In this document: piece by piece, positions 1 through 10,860 of the stretch
How positions within the stretch are numbered: position 1 is the stretch's first letter
Layout: each line of letters opens with the position of its first letter
Assembly: GCF_900177655.1 (NCBI RefSeq)
Contig: NZ_FXWK01000001.1
Location: 1,550,001 to 1,614,000, forward strand
Direction of reading: 5' to 3'
DNA from: Devosia lucknowensis
GTDB taxonomy: Bacteria; Pseudomonadota; Alphaproteobacteria; Rhizobiales; Devosiaceae
Length of the DNA: 64,000 nucleotides
Translations under genes and position numbers: made by a program
The notes under the pieces: model-generated
The model's database searches: none
Seen by the model: only the letters and a program-made list of their open reading frames with translations
Told to the model about the DNA's origin: nothing

Positions 1-299
1 CCATCGACGATGCTGCCCTCGGCGAAGCCTGGGCCCGCTATCAGGCTGGCGAGAGCAATGTCTTCACCCGCCGCATCTACACGCTGACCGGCCAGGGCAC
101 CTATGACGAAGTGCGCAAGCGCATCCAGCGCGAGCCCGACTTCGCCCGCACGGCCCAGGCCTATATGAGCGAGTTCGAGCAGTTGCTGAAGCGCGCCGCC
201 GCCGGCTCCAATCCGGCTGCCGAAACGCGCGAATATCTGCTGTCCGACAAGGGCAAGGTCTATACCACCCTCGCGCATGCCAGCGGCCGTCTGAGCTGA
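1..299 (+). CDS. C-terminal end of a hypothetical protein (5' truncated by window edge)
   Basis: A frame open from the left edge (first full codon at base 3) ends at TGA 297-299 and is followed at once by a strong terminator, so this is the 3' end of a real gene. The visible ~98 residues are rich in Arg, Glu and Ala and look helical, ending in a segment with 'SDKGKVYTTLAHASGRLS'. That tail resembles the C-terminus of very large coiled-coil or repeat membrane-associated proteins common in rhizobia and relatives, but this is recollection of a pattern, not a search. Function is unknown and the start lies outside the window. Confidence 0.7.
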   Translation, partial: IDDAALGEAWARYQAGESNVFTRRIYTLTGQGTYDEVRKRIQREPDFARTAQAYMSEFEQLLKRAAAGSNPAAETREYLLSDKGKVYTTLAHASGRLS

Positions 300-325
300 T
301 CACTCGTTCCTCACCGAACCGAACG

Positions 326-357
326 AAAAAAGGCCCCGGATTGTCCGGGGCCTTTTT
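326..357. terminator. Bidirectional rho-independent terminator
   Basis: A GGCCCCGGA stem with a TTG loop and TCCGGGGCC is flanked by an A-run on the left and a T-run on the right. It can therefore terminate both the plus-strand gene ending at 299 and the minus-strand gene ending at 382. Confidence 0.9.
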
Positions 358-381
358 CTATCCAGCAAATTATGATGCGTC

Positions 382-1059
382 CTAACCTGCTTCAACCCGC
401 TGGCTCGGCCGCAGGCAGCCGAGCAGCAGGTCATCGCCCTTGCGCGAGCCGAAGTCCGCGATGAACGGCCCGATGACGTCCATGAAGGCGGATAGCGCGC
501 TGCCATCCGCCGGCGGTGGCAGGAACACCGTCCAGCGCAGGTGGCATTCGACTTGCCTGTCCCAACGATCCGTCACGGTCACCGGCATCAGCAGATCATC
601 GTAGTAGACGCAGCCGGATCGCGTGGTGTTGCAGCGGATCCAGGCCACGCGATCCCCGGTGAAGTGCGCGAATGAGTATACACCGCCAAGATCGGGATGG
701 AGGAACACCGCGCGTCCCTCCCCCTCGACCAGGGCGCCGAGCCGGAACGTCCGCTCGTCGCCGAATGGCTCCATCACGTACCCGTCTGGCGCGTAAAGCT
801 CCCCATAGGCCTCCAGTGTCGACTGCATGAACAGGGAGCGTCCCGCCTTGGTAATTGCGAACGTTACCGGCCCCGTCGCCAAGTCCAGCGTGCAGAGGTC
901 TTCCGAAACCCAGATGTCGTCGCTTCCGACCAGGGCGTCGAAAGCGTCATTGCAGGCCTCCAGAGCCTGCTCATATCGGGCGTGGTCGCTGGCCTGCGCG
1001 AAACAGCTGCCCGCGCCGATCGAGGACAACACGAGCGCCACCCACCATTTCGCCGTCAT
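382..1059 (-). CDS. Secreted hypothetical protein
   Basis: A 225-residue protein with a clear Sec signal peptide (Lys near the start, hydrophobic stretch, cleavage after 'CFAQA' near residue 23), so the mature protein is probably periplasmic. It has several Cys residues (the 'EDLCTLD' and 'IRCNTTRSGCVYYDD' areas) that could form disulfides. No catalytic motif or known family was recognised. The gene stands alone, with the terminator at 326-357 downstream and a minus-strand MFS gene upstream. Confidence 0.75.
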   Translation of the reverse strand: MTAKWWVALVLSSIGAGSCFAQASDHARYEQALEACNDAFDALVGSDDIWVSEDLCTLDLATGPVTFAITKAGRSLFMQSTLEAYGELYAPDGYVMEPFGDERTFRLGALVEGEGRAVFLHPDLGGVYSFAHFTGDRVAWIRCNTTRSGCVYYDDLLMPVTVTDRWDRQVECHLRWTVFLPPPADGSALSAFMDVIGPFIADFGSRKGDDLLLGCLRPSQRVEAG

Positions 1060-1116
1060 TCATCCTGCCTTGGATCACTCATCGGTCAGGTGAAGTTTGC
1101 ATTCTTTCGGCACCGA

Positions 1117-2316
1117 TTACGAGAGCAGCGCCTTGGGCGGCCGCAGCTTGAGCGACAGCAGCACGCAGCCCACGGCCAGCAGCGATGTGACCGTCGAGAA
1201 GAAGAACGCATGGGAGCCGAAATGCTCCACCAGCACACCGAAGGCGATCAGCGCGAGCATGGCCATGGCCATGTTGAGCATATTGGCAAAGCCCTGCGCC
1301 TCGGCGGCATTGGCCTCGTTGGTCCAGTTGGCAATGAAGTGCACTACGCCGAAATAGCCCATGCCGAAGCTGAAGGCATGGAGGAACTGGGTCATGAACA
1401 ACACTTCGACCGGCGGATTGAAGGCCATGATGGTGAAGCGGATCAGGCCGGCTATGGCGCCGACGAGGATCATGTTGCGCGCCGTGACCCGGCCGCCGAA
1501 ACGGCGCCAGGCAAACATCAGGATCGCCTCGCCAACAGCTGCAAAGCCCAGCAACGGCCCGAGGAAATAGCTCGGAATTCCGTTCTCGTGCCACAACAGC
1601 GCCCCGAAGCTGCCGATGATCGAGTTGGACGAGTTGACCAGCGCGAAGGCCAGCAGCGGCAGCACGAACCACGGCTGCAGCGCATCGCGCAGCCGGCTCG
1701 AGGGCACCGGTCCTGCCGCCACCGGCTCTGCCAGCGTCACCTTCTGTGCGGGTGCGCGGAAGCGCGGCAGCAGGAAGGCGAGGAAGGCGCGCGCCGCCAC
1801 CATGGCGACATAGAGCGTCACGAAGGCACCCGAGCCCAGCGTATTGAGCAGCATCCCCAGGCCACCTGCCCCCACGATATAGCCCACCGTGGCCCACGCC
1901 CGGATCACTCCGAAATCGGTGCCGTTGCGGCGCGTCATGCGCACCGTTGCGGCGTCAATCACGGGCGCCACGAGGCCGTTGCTGGTCGCGCAGAGCGCCC
2001 AGACCAGCAGGATGCCCCAGAATTCGGACACGAAATACAGCGGCAGCGGCGCCAGCGCCGAGGCGATGGAAAGCACGATCAGCGCGCTGCGCCAGTCATC
2101 GGCCTTGTCGGCAACGCGCCCGACGATCATGTTCAGCATCAACAGCCCCAGTGTCGGCAGGGCGTTGATCACGCCGATCTGGTCGGCGGGAATGCCGTGT
2201 TCGCTGAGCCAGATGCCCAGGAAGACCGAGGCGACGCCACCGGGCAGGTAGACGGTAAATTGATAAATCGAGGCACGCAGCTCGGGCGAATCCAAGCGCG
2301 ACAAAACCGGTGACAT
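1117..2316 (-). CDS. MFS transporter
   Basis: A 399-residue protein with about 12 hydrophobic segments and the length of a major facilitator superfamily permease. The N-terminus ('YLPGGVASVFLGIWLSE') and the 'GRVADK' loop between TM2 and TM3 resemble the PF12832 (MFS_1_like, HcaT/LacY-like) branch. It acts in the inner membrane, probably as a proton-coupled importer or exporter; the substrate cannot be told from sequence. A long plus-strand frame (697-2313) overlaps it but is a codon-bias shadow. Confidence 0.85.
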   Translation of the reverse strand: MSPVLSRLDSPELRASIYQFTVYLPGGVASVFLGIWLSEHGIPADQIGVINALPTLGLLMLNMIVGRVADKADDWRSALIVLSIASALAPLPLYFVSEFWGILLVWALCATSNGLVAPVIDAATVRMTRRNGTDFGVIRAWATVGYIVGAGGLGMLLNTLGSGAFVTLYVAMVAARAFLAFLLPRFRAPAQKVTLAEPVAAGPVPSSRLRDALQPWFVLPLLAFALVNSSNSIIGSFGALLWHENGIPSYFLGPLLGFAAVGEAILMFAWRRFGGRVTARNMILVGAIAGLIRFTIMAFNPPVEVLFMTQFLHAFSFGMGYFGVVHFIANWTNEANAAEAQGFANMLNMAMAMLALIAFGVLVEHFGSHAFFFSTVTSLLAVGCVLLSLKLRPPKALLS

Positions 2317-2430
2317 CTGAAAAGGACTCCCGACGCAGAAAAATGCGCCGCGTTCTTTCCACTGACTCGCAATTGCGACTGAAGCAAGGGCAAATATCCG
2401 GCAGGCCGGCCTTTGCTCGCGTGCCCCGCC

Positions 2431-3231
2431 CTATTGGCCCGAAGCGCGCCGCGGCCTGACCTTCCGCGGATCGCCGGTGACCATCTCGGTCCACTTGATC
2501 AGCTCGAATTGCCCGTCGAAATTCTCGACGATGGCCGTGCAGCTTTCCACCCAGTCACCGGTGTTGATGTACTGAATCCCGAGACGGTCGTGGATGTCGG
2601 CGAAATGGATGTGGCCGCAAATCACGCCATCCACTCCGCTCTGCTTGGCCTCGTGCACCAGGGCCTCCTCAAAACGCCCGATCACCGACACGGCGTTCTT
2701 CACCTTCTGCTTGGCCCAGGCACTCAGCGACCAGTACTGCAGCCCCAATCGCCGCCGCACCCAGTTGATGGCGATGTTGATCCGCAGCGCCGCATTGTAG
2801 GCCCAGTCGCCGACATGGGCGAGCCACTTGGCATTCATCACCACGACGTCGAACTGGTCGCCATGGATGACGAGGTAGGTTTTGCCCGTCGCCGAAGTGT
2901 GGATCGTGCGATCCACCAGTTCGATTTCGCCGAAATACGTGCCCAGATATTCGCGCAGGAACTCGTCGTGGTTCCCCGGCAGGTAGACCACGCGCGTGCC
3001 GGCCGCGGCCTTGTCGAGCATGAGCTGGATCAGCTCGTTATATTGCTCCGGCCAGTGCCACTGCTTGGCGAGGCGCCAGCCGTCGAGGATATCGCCGACG
3101 AGATAAATGGTCTCGGCATCATGCGCGCGCAGGAATTCCGCCAGCTGCGCGCTGCGGATCGGCTTCATGCCCAAATGCACATCGGACAGGAAAAGCGCCC
3201 GAACGCGCCGGATTTCGCGGTCTTCCGACAT
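2431..3231 (-). CDS. LpxH-type UDP-2,3-diacylglucosamine diphosphatase / metallophosphoesterase
   Basis: A 266-residue calcineurin-like phosphoesterase. The metal-binding blocks are present in order: 'SDVHLG', 'GDILDG', 'GNHDEF', 'HGDQFD' and 'CGHIHFADIHD', which is the COG2908 (LpxH-like) pattern. LpxH removes UMP from UDP-2,3-diacylglucosamine in lipid A synthesis on the cytoplasmic face of the inner membrane. Many alphaproteobacteria use the unrelated LpxI for that step, so this family member may instead be a paralogue with another phosphoester substrate. The family call is firm and the exact reaction uncertain. Confidence 0.85.
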   Translation of the reverse strand: MSEDREIRRVRALFLSDVHLGMKPIRSAQLAEFLRAHDAETIYLVGDILDGWRLAKQWHWPEQYNELIQLMLDKAAAGTRVVYLPGNHDEFLREYLGTYFGEIELVDRTIHTSATGKTYLVIHGDQFDVVVMNAKWLAHVGDWAYNAALRINIAINWVRRRLGLQYWSLSAWAKQKVKNAVSVIGRFEEALVHEAKQSGVDGVICGHIHFADIHDRLGIQYINTGDWVESCTAIVENFDGQFELIKWTEMVTGDPRKVRPRRASGQ

Positions 3232-3332
3232 CAGCTTCGGGTCCCCCGAATATTCGCGGTCACCTTAGCGCCCAAAAACGACGGAGAAAATATGCCGCCC
3301 AAGAAAGCCGGGGATAGTGCGGAGCCGGCTCG

Positions 3333-4415
3333 TCAGTCGAGGCGGGCCTTGAGAGCGACGATGCGGCCATAGCTCTCCTCGATCCGCGCCGCGAACTCTG
3401 GGTCGGCCTCGGCTTCGGCCAGCAGGATGGCGAGGATTTCATCCGACAGGCCCGGCCGATAGTCGGCGGTGTTGGAGAACAGCAGGATATCCATGCCGGC
3501 CCGCACGGCCCTGGTCACCGTCTGCTCGAGCGTGAAATGATCACGGATGGCGCCCATTTCGAGATCGTCGCTGATCACGACGCCGTCGAAGCCAAGATCC
3601 TCGCGCAGCACGCCATCGATCCAGCGCGGCGACAGCGAAGACGGCGTTTCCCCGTCCCCGTCGGCATAGTCGGCGTGATACAGGTGACCCACCATCACCA
3701 TGTCGGCCAGCCCATCCGCGATCAGCGCCCGATAGGGTTCGAGTTCGGCCGCGTCCCAGCTTGCCGTGATGTCGACGAAGCCTTCATGGCTGTCGGCGGT
3801 GGACGATCCATGGCCGGGAAAATGCTTGAGTGCGGTTGCAAGGCCGGCCGCGCGATGCGCCTCGATGAAGGCGGCGTCATAGGCGGTCACCACGGCCGGA
3901 TCAGCCGAATAGGACCGCCCGAACCGGGCGATGATCTGGTTGTCGGGATTGGTGTTGAGATCGGCCACCGGCCCGAAATTCACCGAGAAGCCCTCGGCCG
4001 CGATGCCTTCGGCCATCGCCGCGTAGATCGCCTTGGCCTTTTCGGGAGAATTGCGCTGCGCGACGGTCGCCGCATTCGGAATCTCTTTGAACCCGACATC
4101 CTTGGTCAGGCGCTCGACGGCCCCGCCTTCCTGGTCGAGGGTGATGAATGGCAGCAGGTCCGGCGCGGCGGCGCGGAACTGGACATTCATCTCGCGCACC
4201 GTCGAAAGGCTCGCGACGTTCTTCTTGAGATACATCACCCCGCCCAGGCGCCCCGCAGCAAGGTCCTCACGGACCGATTCAACACCTGAATCATCGGGGC
4301 TATTGCCTTCAAATCCCACGACAATCATCTGCCCGGCCATCTGCTCCAGGCTCTGGGCATGGGCGGCCGGAACAGCGGCGATCAGGGCGGCGGAGGCAAG
4401 AAGGATACGGAGCAA
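3333..4415 (-). CDS. Glycoside hydrolase family 3, NagZ-like beta-N-acetylhexosaminidase, exported
   Basis: A 360-residue protein with an N-terminal signal peptide ('LLASAALIAAVPAAHAQS') followed by a single GH3 TIM-barrel domain. It carries 'TLDQEGGAVERL', the NagZ/GH3 signature 'LKHFPGHGSS' and the catalytic Asp in 'VVISDDLEMGA'. Single-domain NagZ removes N-acetylglucosamine from muropeptides in recycling, usually in the cytosol. A signal peptide suggests a periplasmic GH3 relative acting on cell wall or external glycans. It has no obvious operon partner. Confidence 0.88.
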   Translation of the reverse strand: MLRILLASAALIAAVPAAHAQSLEQMAGQMIVVGFEGNSPDDSGVESVREDLAAGRLGGVMYLKKNVASLSTVREMNVQFRAAAPDLLPFITLDQEGGAVERLTKDVGFKEIPNAATVAQRNSPEKAKAIYAAMAEGIAAEGFSVNFGPVADLNTNPDNQIIARFGRSYSADPAVVTAYDAAFIEAHRAAGLATALKHFPGHGSSTADSHEGFVDITASWDAAELEPYRALIADGLADMVMVGHLYHADYADGDGETPSSLSPRWIDGVLREDLGFDGVVISDDLEMGAIRDHFTLEQTVTRAVRAGMDILLFSNTADYRPGLSDEILAILLAEAEADPEFAARIEESYGRIVALKARLD

Positions 4416-4504
4416 GCGGGCTCACCGGCATTGGTTGAATCGGATGCGCACCATGCCCAGCAAAACGCGGCGAGACAATGATCCCGCCGCGATTGTGTCA
4501 GGCG

Positions 4505-4549
4505 AAAAGACAAGGGCGGCGGCGCCACGGCACCCCCGCCCTGCTTTTC
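4505..4549 (-). terminator. Terminator downstream of acs
   Basis: Read on the minus strand, an AAAAGCAGGGCGG arm pairs with a CCGCCCTTGTCTTTT arm around an interrupted GC-rich hairpin that ends in a T-rich tail. It sits between acs (ending at 4566) and the GH3 gene. Confidence 0.55.
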
Positions 4550-4565
4550 TGGTATCGGCTCTACC

Positions 4566-6518
<1,953 letters not shown>

Positions 6519-6703
6519 CGTCTTCCTCCCTTATCTCTCCCGAGAACCGTTCTAAAGACGTGCTCCCATCGCGGCAAGGCCTGCCGCCCGCGACTTAAGC
6601 GCTATTTGCGGCAAGGGCATGTGCCGAAATGGCAGGGCACCGCGTGTTAACCCGATGCCGCTAGCATCGAAGCGCGCTGAACCCTCGGGAGGAGCCTCGC
6701 ACC

Positions 6704-7267
6704 ATGGCCGAAATGACCATCCGCGCCGCAACCCACGCCGATATCGATCTCGTCCATCGCGAACTGACGGACGTCATACTGACATCGCCGCACTACAGCG
6801 AGCGCTTCAAGCAGCACGAGGCGGCACGGCTGGACAAGACCTTCCTCAAGGGCCTGCTGGCCATGGATCCCTGGCACGTCATGCTGATGTGCTCCGATGG
6901 CGTTCCCGGCGGCGCCATGGTGTCGGGCCCGGACTGCGGCTCGATCTTCCGCTACTGGAGCTGGGTCTTCCCCAGCCACCGCCAGACCAAGCTGGGCATG
7001 TTCGGCATGCGCGAGTTCGATGCGCATTGGGACAATACCCGCTTCCACAAGGCCTACACCTTCGTGCGCCCGGATAACGAGGTCGCCCGCATGCTGCTCA
7101 AGCGCTACGGCTACCGGGAAACCGCGCTGCTCGAAAAGCACATCTTCGGCGAGGACTATCTGCTGATCGAAAAGTTCTACAACCGCCCCGAAGGCCCATA
7201 TGACAGCGGCTATGTGGGCCGCCTGGCGCGGATCAAGAACAAGGTCAGGAGCCTCGTCGGCGCCTGA
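6704..7267 (+). CDS. GNAT-like N-acetyltransferase family protein
   Basis: 187 residues beginning 'MAEMTIRAATHADIDLVHREL', a GNAT-style first strand and helix. It ends with a pattern ('FVRPDNEVARMLLKRYGYRET') like the GNAT motif in which a terminal helix precedes 'GY/GF'. The classical R/Q-x-x-G-x-G/A acetyl-CoA loop is not obvious, so this may be a divergent member. A good GGGAGGA ribosome site precedes the start. It converges with the flippase gene, the two stop codons being directly adjacent at 7267/7268. Confidence 0.6.
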   Translation: MAEMTIRAATHADIDLVHRELTDVILTSPHYSERFKQHEAARLDKTFLKGLLAMDPWHVMLMCSDGVPGGAMVSGPDCGSIFRYWSWVFPSHRQTKLGMFGMREFDAHWDNTRFHKAYTFVRPDNEVARMLLKRYGYRETALLEKHIFGEDYLLIEKFYNRPEGPYDSGYVGRLARIKNKVRSLVGA

Positions 7268-8590
7268 TCATTCGGCCGGCGCGACGCGCCGGCTCCGGAA
7301 CCATTGCAGGATCGACACGTCGATATGGGCGGTCTTGAGGGCGATGAGCCACAGCGACACCGACCAGGCCGAGATGGCGATGATCGCCGCCACCGCCGCC
7401 CCGATCAGGTGGAACATCGGCACCAGCAGGAAATTGCCCGCCACCAGCGTGCCCATGCCCAGCAGCACGGCCGGAAGGCTTGACCAGGGGCGGTCGTGGA
7501 TCGACAGCACCATTGATGCCGGCCCCAGGGCCGAGCGGATCACGAGGGCGAGGCACAGCAGCGCCAGCGGCAGCGCCCCGGCAGTGAAGCTCGGCCCGAA
7601 CAGCAGCAGCGCGAACGGCGCGCCGATCAGCACCACGACGAAGAGGCCGAGCGATACGACGCTGGCTGCCAGGTTTGCCTCCCCGACCTTGCGATGGAAG
7701 GCAGCGCGGTCGGCATTGGCCTCGCTCTCGAACATGTCGGGCAGGATCACCGCGTAGACGGCTGCCACGCCGAACGACACCAGCGCAAAAATGCGGGTAC
7801 AGACCCCGAAGATCGCCAGCTCCTCGCGATCGAGCAGGTTCGCCAGCAACAGCAGGTCGATATCGAAGAAGAAATCCGTCGCCAGGGTGATCAGCACCCA
7901 AGGGGCGGCAAACCGCCACCAGCGCGGCACTTCGGCGGCGCGCGCCTCGGCCCGCTCATCCAGTCGCCGCACGGTCACCACCACGAAGCCGAAATGCACC
8001 ACCGCAATGGCCACATAGCCGATCGAAGTGATCCACAGCATGGCTTCGAATGCAGCAATGGGCGTCCCGAACATCGCAGCGCAGATCAGCACCGTCCCGA
8101 TCATCAGCATGGGGCGGAAAATGCCATCGGCGAAAAACCCGGCAAAGGGCCGCTTGAGCCCGATCAGCACCGTACCGTTGACATAGACCAGCGCCGTCGC
8201 CAGCGCGAGCAGCGCCACCGGCACGAAATGCACGGCGATGACATTCTGTTCGAGCCCGAGCGCGCCCAGCAGCAACGGCCCGCCGGCAAGCACGGCGATC
8301 AGTACGATCGCGACATGGCCATAGGCGCGTTTCAGGAAGGAGATGAGCTGTCGCCTGTCGCCCCTGGCCCGGTATTCGGCCGCAAAGTAGGTACCGATGG
8401 TCTGGAAGCCCATCGGCATGGCCACGGCAATCAGGTTCACAGCGGCGGTGATGACGAGGAAATCGCCCAGGAGCGCAGCGCCCCACGCTTGCGCGATAAA
8501 GGCCTGTACGAGGAAAATCAGGCCCGCGCCAAACAGCCGTCCTCCGAAGATGACGGTCGATTGCGACGCCAGGCGGTGGGCAAGGCTCAT
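7268..8590 (-). CDS. Polysaccharide/oligosaccharide flippase (MATE/MOP superfamily)
   Basis: 440 residues with about 12-14 hydrophobic segments and the look of Wzx/MurJ-type exporters, starting 'MSLAHRLASQSTVIFGGRLFGAGLIF'. It would move lipid-linked glycans across the inner membrane. The ATG at 8590 overlaps the stop of the upstream transferase by 4 bp (ATGA), giving translational coupling and a two-gene operon. The minus-strand frame stays open upstream to 9655, but that extension is out of register with the real upstream gene and was discarded. Confidence 0.85.
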   Translation of the reverse strand: MSLAHRLASQSTVIFGGRLFGAGLIFLVQAFIAQAWGAALLGDFLVITAAVNLIAVAMPMGFQTIGTYFAAEYRARGDRRQLISFLKRAYGHVAIVLIAVLAGGPLLLGALGLEQNVIAVHFVPVALLALATALVYVNGTVLIGLKRPFAGFFADGIFRPMLMIGTVLICAAMFGTPIAAFEAMLWITSIGYVAIAVVHFGFVVVTVRRLDERAEARAAEVPRWWRFAAPWVLITLATDFFFDIDLLLLANLLDREELAIFGVCTRIFALVSFGVAAVYAVILPDMFESEANADRAAFHRKVGEANLAASVVSLGLFVVVLIGAPFALLLFGPSFTAGALPLALLCLALVIRSALGPASMVLSIHDRPWSSLPAVLLGMGTLVAGNFLLVPMFHLIGAAVAAIIAISAWSVSLWLIALKTAHIDVSILQWFRSRRVAPAE

Positions 8591-9759
8591 CGAAACTCTT
8601 CCGGCAGCGGCTGCGGCGTACCTTCCGGTCGCGCCTTGGCCGGCCGCAGCATCTCGATGCGGCGACGCAGTTCGTTGAAGCTCTCGCGCGCCGCGAATGC
8701 CCCGGCCCCGAGGAGGTAAACCAGCGGCCGCGAGGCATAGTTGGCGACGGGCGGCACGGGCCGGATCATGCCCTCCGTACCCACCATGCCCTTCTTGAAC
8801 TGGTGGAGCCCCTGGTAGCCATCGGTGCCGCCGAGATCGTACCAGTTGGCCCGCGTATGGTCGCGCAGCCATCTGATGATATGGAAGTGGAGGAAATACC
8901 CAGCGCGCAGTGGCAAGGCGCGGTCGTTGGTCGCCCCGTAAAGATATACCGTCCGCTCTCCCGCCTTGAAGATCAGCGCGCCGGCGACGATCTCGCCCTC
9001 GTGCCGCACGAAGAACAGTTCCGGGCGCAGCGGCTCTTCGAGCGCCATCAGCGCGTCGAGCGTATCGAAGGCGGAATAATCCGGAAACTGCTTGCGGTCG
9101 GTCATGGCCGCATAGAGCGCCTTGAACGCGCCGATCCGTTCGGCTCCGGCATGTTCGAAACCCAGGCCCGACTTCTCGGCCTTGTTGAGCTGGCGGCGCC
9201 AGGCCTGGTCGAAGCTCTTGCGCAGCGCCTCGTCTGGGAGGCGCAGGTTGACGATGTAGCGATCGTAGAAGCGCAGCGGCGCGCCCCGCTTGAACCCCGC
9301 CTGCCTGAGGGTCCGGTATTCGTCGTTCCGTACGCCCAGCGCGGCATGCGGCAGGATCGACAGCATCATGCCGCGCTGGTCGGCATATTCGGCCTTGAGC
9401 GCCTCGACCATGCCGGCATAGACGGCCATGGCATCGGGGGCCTGGGCGTCGGCCAGCATCGGCCCCCATTTGATGATCGCGATATTGGCCAGCCCCAGCG
9501 GCAGGCTCTGGACCAGCACCAGCGCGCCCCCGACGACGCGGCCGCCGCGCTCGAAAAGGCGCGGTTCGGGTGCCACGCCCGGCCAGCGTACGGCGGCAAA
9601 GGCGTGGAGTTGTTCCTGGCACACCCCGTCGAAACCGGAGATGACGGCGTCCCATTCCTGCCCATCCACTTTTCGCGACACCAGGGCGGGCGCGGTCGTG
9701 CGCTCCATGACCGGTGCGGCATGCGGCGTCGTCAGGGACATTCCAGCGGTGGCGGACAT
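8587..9759 (-). CDS. FemAB-like GNAT acyltransferase (Acetyltransf_6 / BioF2-like)
   Basis: About 390 residues. The C-terminal half holds the GNAT_6/FemAB-like fold: 'FFVRHEGEIVAGALIFKAGERTVYLYGATND' then 'LHFHIIRWLRDHTRANWYDLGGTDGYQGLHQFKKGM', the pattern of peptidoglycan-bridge or exopolysaccharide-linked acyltransferases. Coupled to a flippase, it probably modifies a lipid-linked glycan precursor. The open frame extends to 9999, but the extension is Arg/Trp-rich and unlike a protein N-terminus, so 'MSATAGMS' at 9759 was chosen. The exact start is uncertain. Confidence 0.75.
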   Translation of the reverse strand: MSATAGMSLTTPHAAPVMERTTAPALVSRKVDGQEWDAVISGFDGVCQEQLHAFAAVRWPGVAPEPRLFERGGRVVGGALVLVQSLPLGLANIAIIKWGPMLADAQAPDAMAVYAGMVEALKAEYADQRGMMLSILPHAALGVRNDEYRTLRQAGFKRGAPLRFYDRYIVNLRLPDEALRKSFDQAWRRQLNKAEKSGLGFEHAGAERIGAFKALYAAMTDRKQFPDYSAFDTLDALMALEEPLRPELFFVRHEGEIVAGALIFKAGERTVYLYGATNDRALPLRAGYFLHFHIIRWLRDHTRANWYDLGGTDGYQGLHQFKKGMVGTEGMIRPVPPVANYASRPLVYLLGAGAFAARESFNELRRRIEMLRPAKARPEGTPQPLPEEFR

Positions 9760-9922
9760 GGCAGGTCTTTCGGCTGCGATCGTTTGTCCGGACGCTATCC
9801 CGCGCGAGGTGAGCAAATCCCTATTGCCAGGGCGAAAATGCCGCAAACCTTCGGCGGTGGTTACCAAACGCTGTAGGCTTTGCGAGCATGGCCACCGATT
9901 GAAATGCGGTCGCCGAAAAGCG

Positions 9923-9945
9923 AAATCCCGCCACTGGCGGGATTT
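9923..9945 (-). terminator. Terminator downstream of terC
   Basis: A perfect 10-bp stem (AAATCCCGCC / GGCGGGATTT) with an ACT loop, followed on the minus strand by a T/C-rich stretch. It lies 26 bp past the TerC stop. Confidence 0.75.
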
Positions 9946-9970
9946 CTGGAAGCTTGTGGTCGCTCGTCGA

Positions 9971-10663
9971 TCAGTGCGCTGCGACAACACCTGCCGCATG
10001 CGGCGTGTAGAGCAACGGAATTTCCGGGATGGTGATAAAGGCGCCCAGACCCTCGAGACCCATGCGGATAGCGACGAACAGGATCATGATGAGGCCAATC
10101 CAGGCAATCCAGCGGAAGCGGTGCAGCAGTCGGGCGATAAAGGTCGCGGCAACGCCCATCAGCACGACCGAAAGAGCAAGCCCGAAGATCAGCGCTTCGA
10201 AATGATGCTGGGCGGCGCCGGCGACGGCAAGCACGTTGTCGAGCGACATCGACACGTCGGCGATGATGATCTGGATCACCGCCTGGCGCAGCGTCTTCTT
10301 GGGCGCCTTGCCCGCCACGGTGCCGTCGGCATTGTGGTCGGCCTCGGACAGGGCTTCGGTCGCCTCGCCTTCTTCGGCATGGCTCACCGTGAGCTCGCGA
10401 TACATCTTCCAGCAGACGTAAAGCAGCAGCACGCCGCCCGCGATCAGCAGGCCGCCGCCAAGCGAGAGCAGCTGCGTCGTGATCAGCGCAAAGAAGATGC
10501 GCAGGCCCGTCGCGGCAAGGATGCCGATCAGGATGGCGCGCCGACGCAGGTCAGGGGCGAGGCCGGCAGCGGCAAGACCGATCACGACGGCATTGTCGCC
10601 CGCCAGCACCAGGTCGATCAGGATGACCTGCAGCAGCGATGAGAAGAAACTCGGATCGAACAT
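9971..10663 (-). CDS. TerC family integral membrane protein
   Basis: 230 residues with seven hydrophobic segments. The two family motifs with acidic residues inside membrane helices are present: 'DLVLAGDNAVVIGLAA' near the N-terminus and 'ADVSMSLDNVLAVAG' near residue 140. TerC/Alx proteins have been tied to tellurite resistance and, more recently, to manganese export and cotranslational metal loading. A good AAGGA site precedes the ATG. I looked for a yybP-ykoY riboswitch upstream and saw none. Confidence 0.9.
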   Translation of the reverse strand: MFDPSFFSSLLQVILIDLVLAGDNAVVIGLAAAGLAPDLRRRAILIGILAATGLRIFFALITTQLLSLGGGLLIAGGVLLLYVCWKMYRELTVSHAEEGEATEALSEADHNADGTVAGKAPKKTLRQAVIQIIIADVSMSLDNVLAVAGAAQHHFEALIFGLALSVVLMGVAATFIARLLHRFRWIAWIGLIMILFVAIRMGLEGLGAFITIPEIPLLYTPHAAGVVAAH

Positions 10664-10860
10664 GAGAGCTGTCCTTGCGGGGGCACATAACGAAGATGTG
10701 ACACGCTGCTACTGCTGCGCGCTTCGCACTGCAAGTGCTCCGACACCCGCTGAAGACGAAAGTCTGAGAATTGATCGCGCCGGGTCACGGTTTTGACAGC
10801 TTGGCGACAGGAAAGCCCAGAAAACGTGGGTATTAAGGCGGCCGCAGCCGCCTCGCCGCC

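Noticed and set aside
697..2313. 538-codon plus-strand open frame over the MFS gene
   Set aside because: Mirror-strand shadow caused by high-GC codon bias; composition is His/Gln/Arg-rich and unlike a protein, while the minus-strand frame is a clear MFS transporter.
7268..9655. Single 795-residue fused frame
   Set aside because: It joins the real flippase frame with an out-of-register read of the upstream transferase; an ATG at 8590 with a 4-bp overlap gives a normal flippase.
10664..10860. yybP-ykoY manganese riboswitch upstream of terC
   Set aside because: Looked for because TerC genes often carry one; the conserved motif bases were not found.
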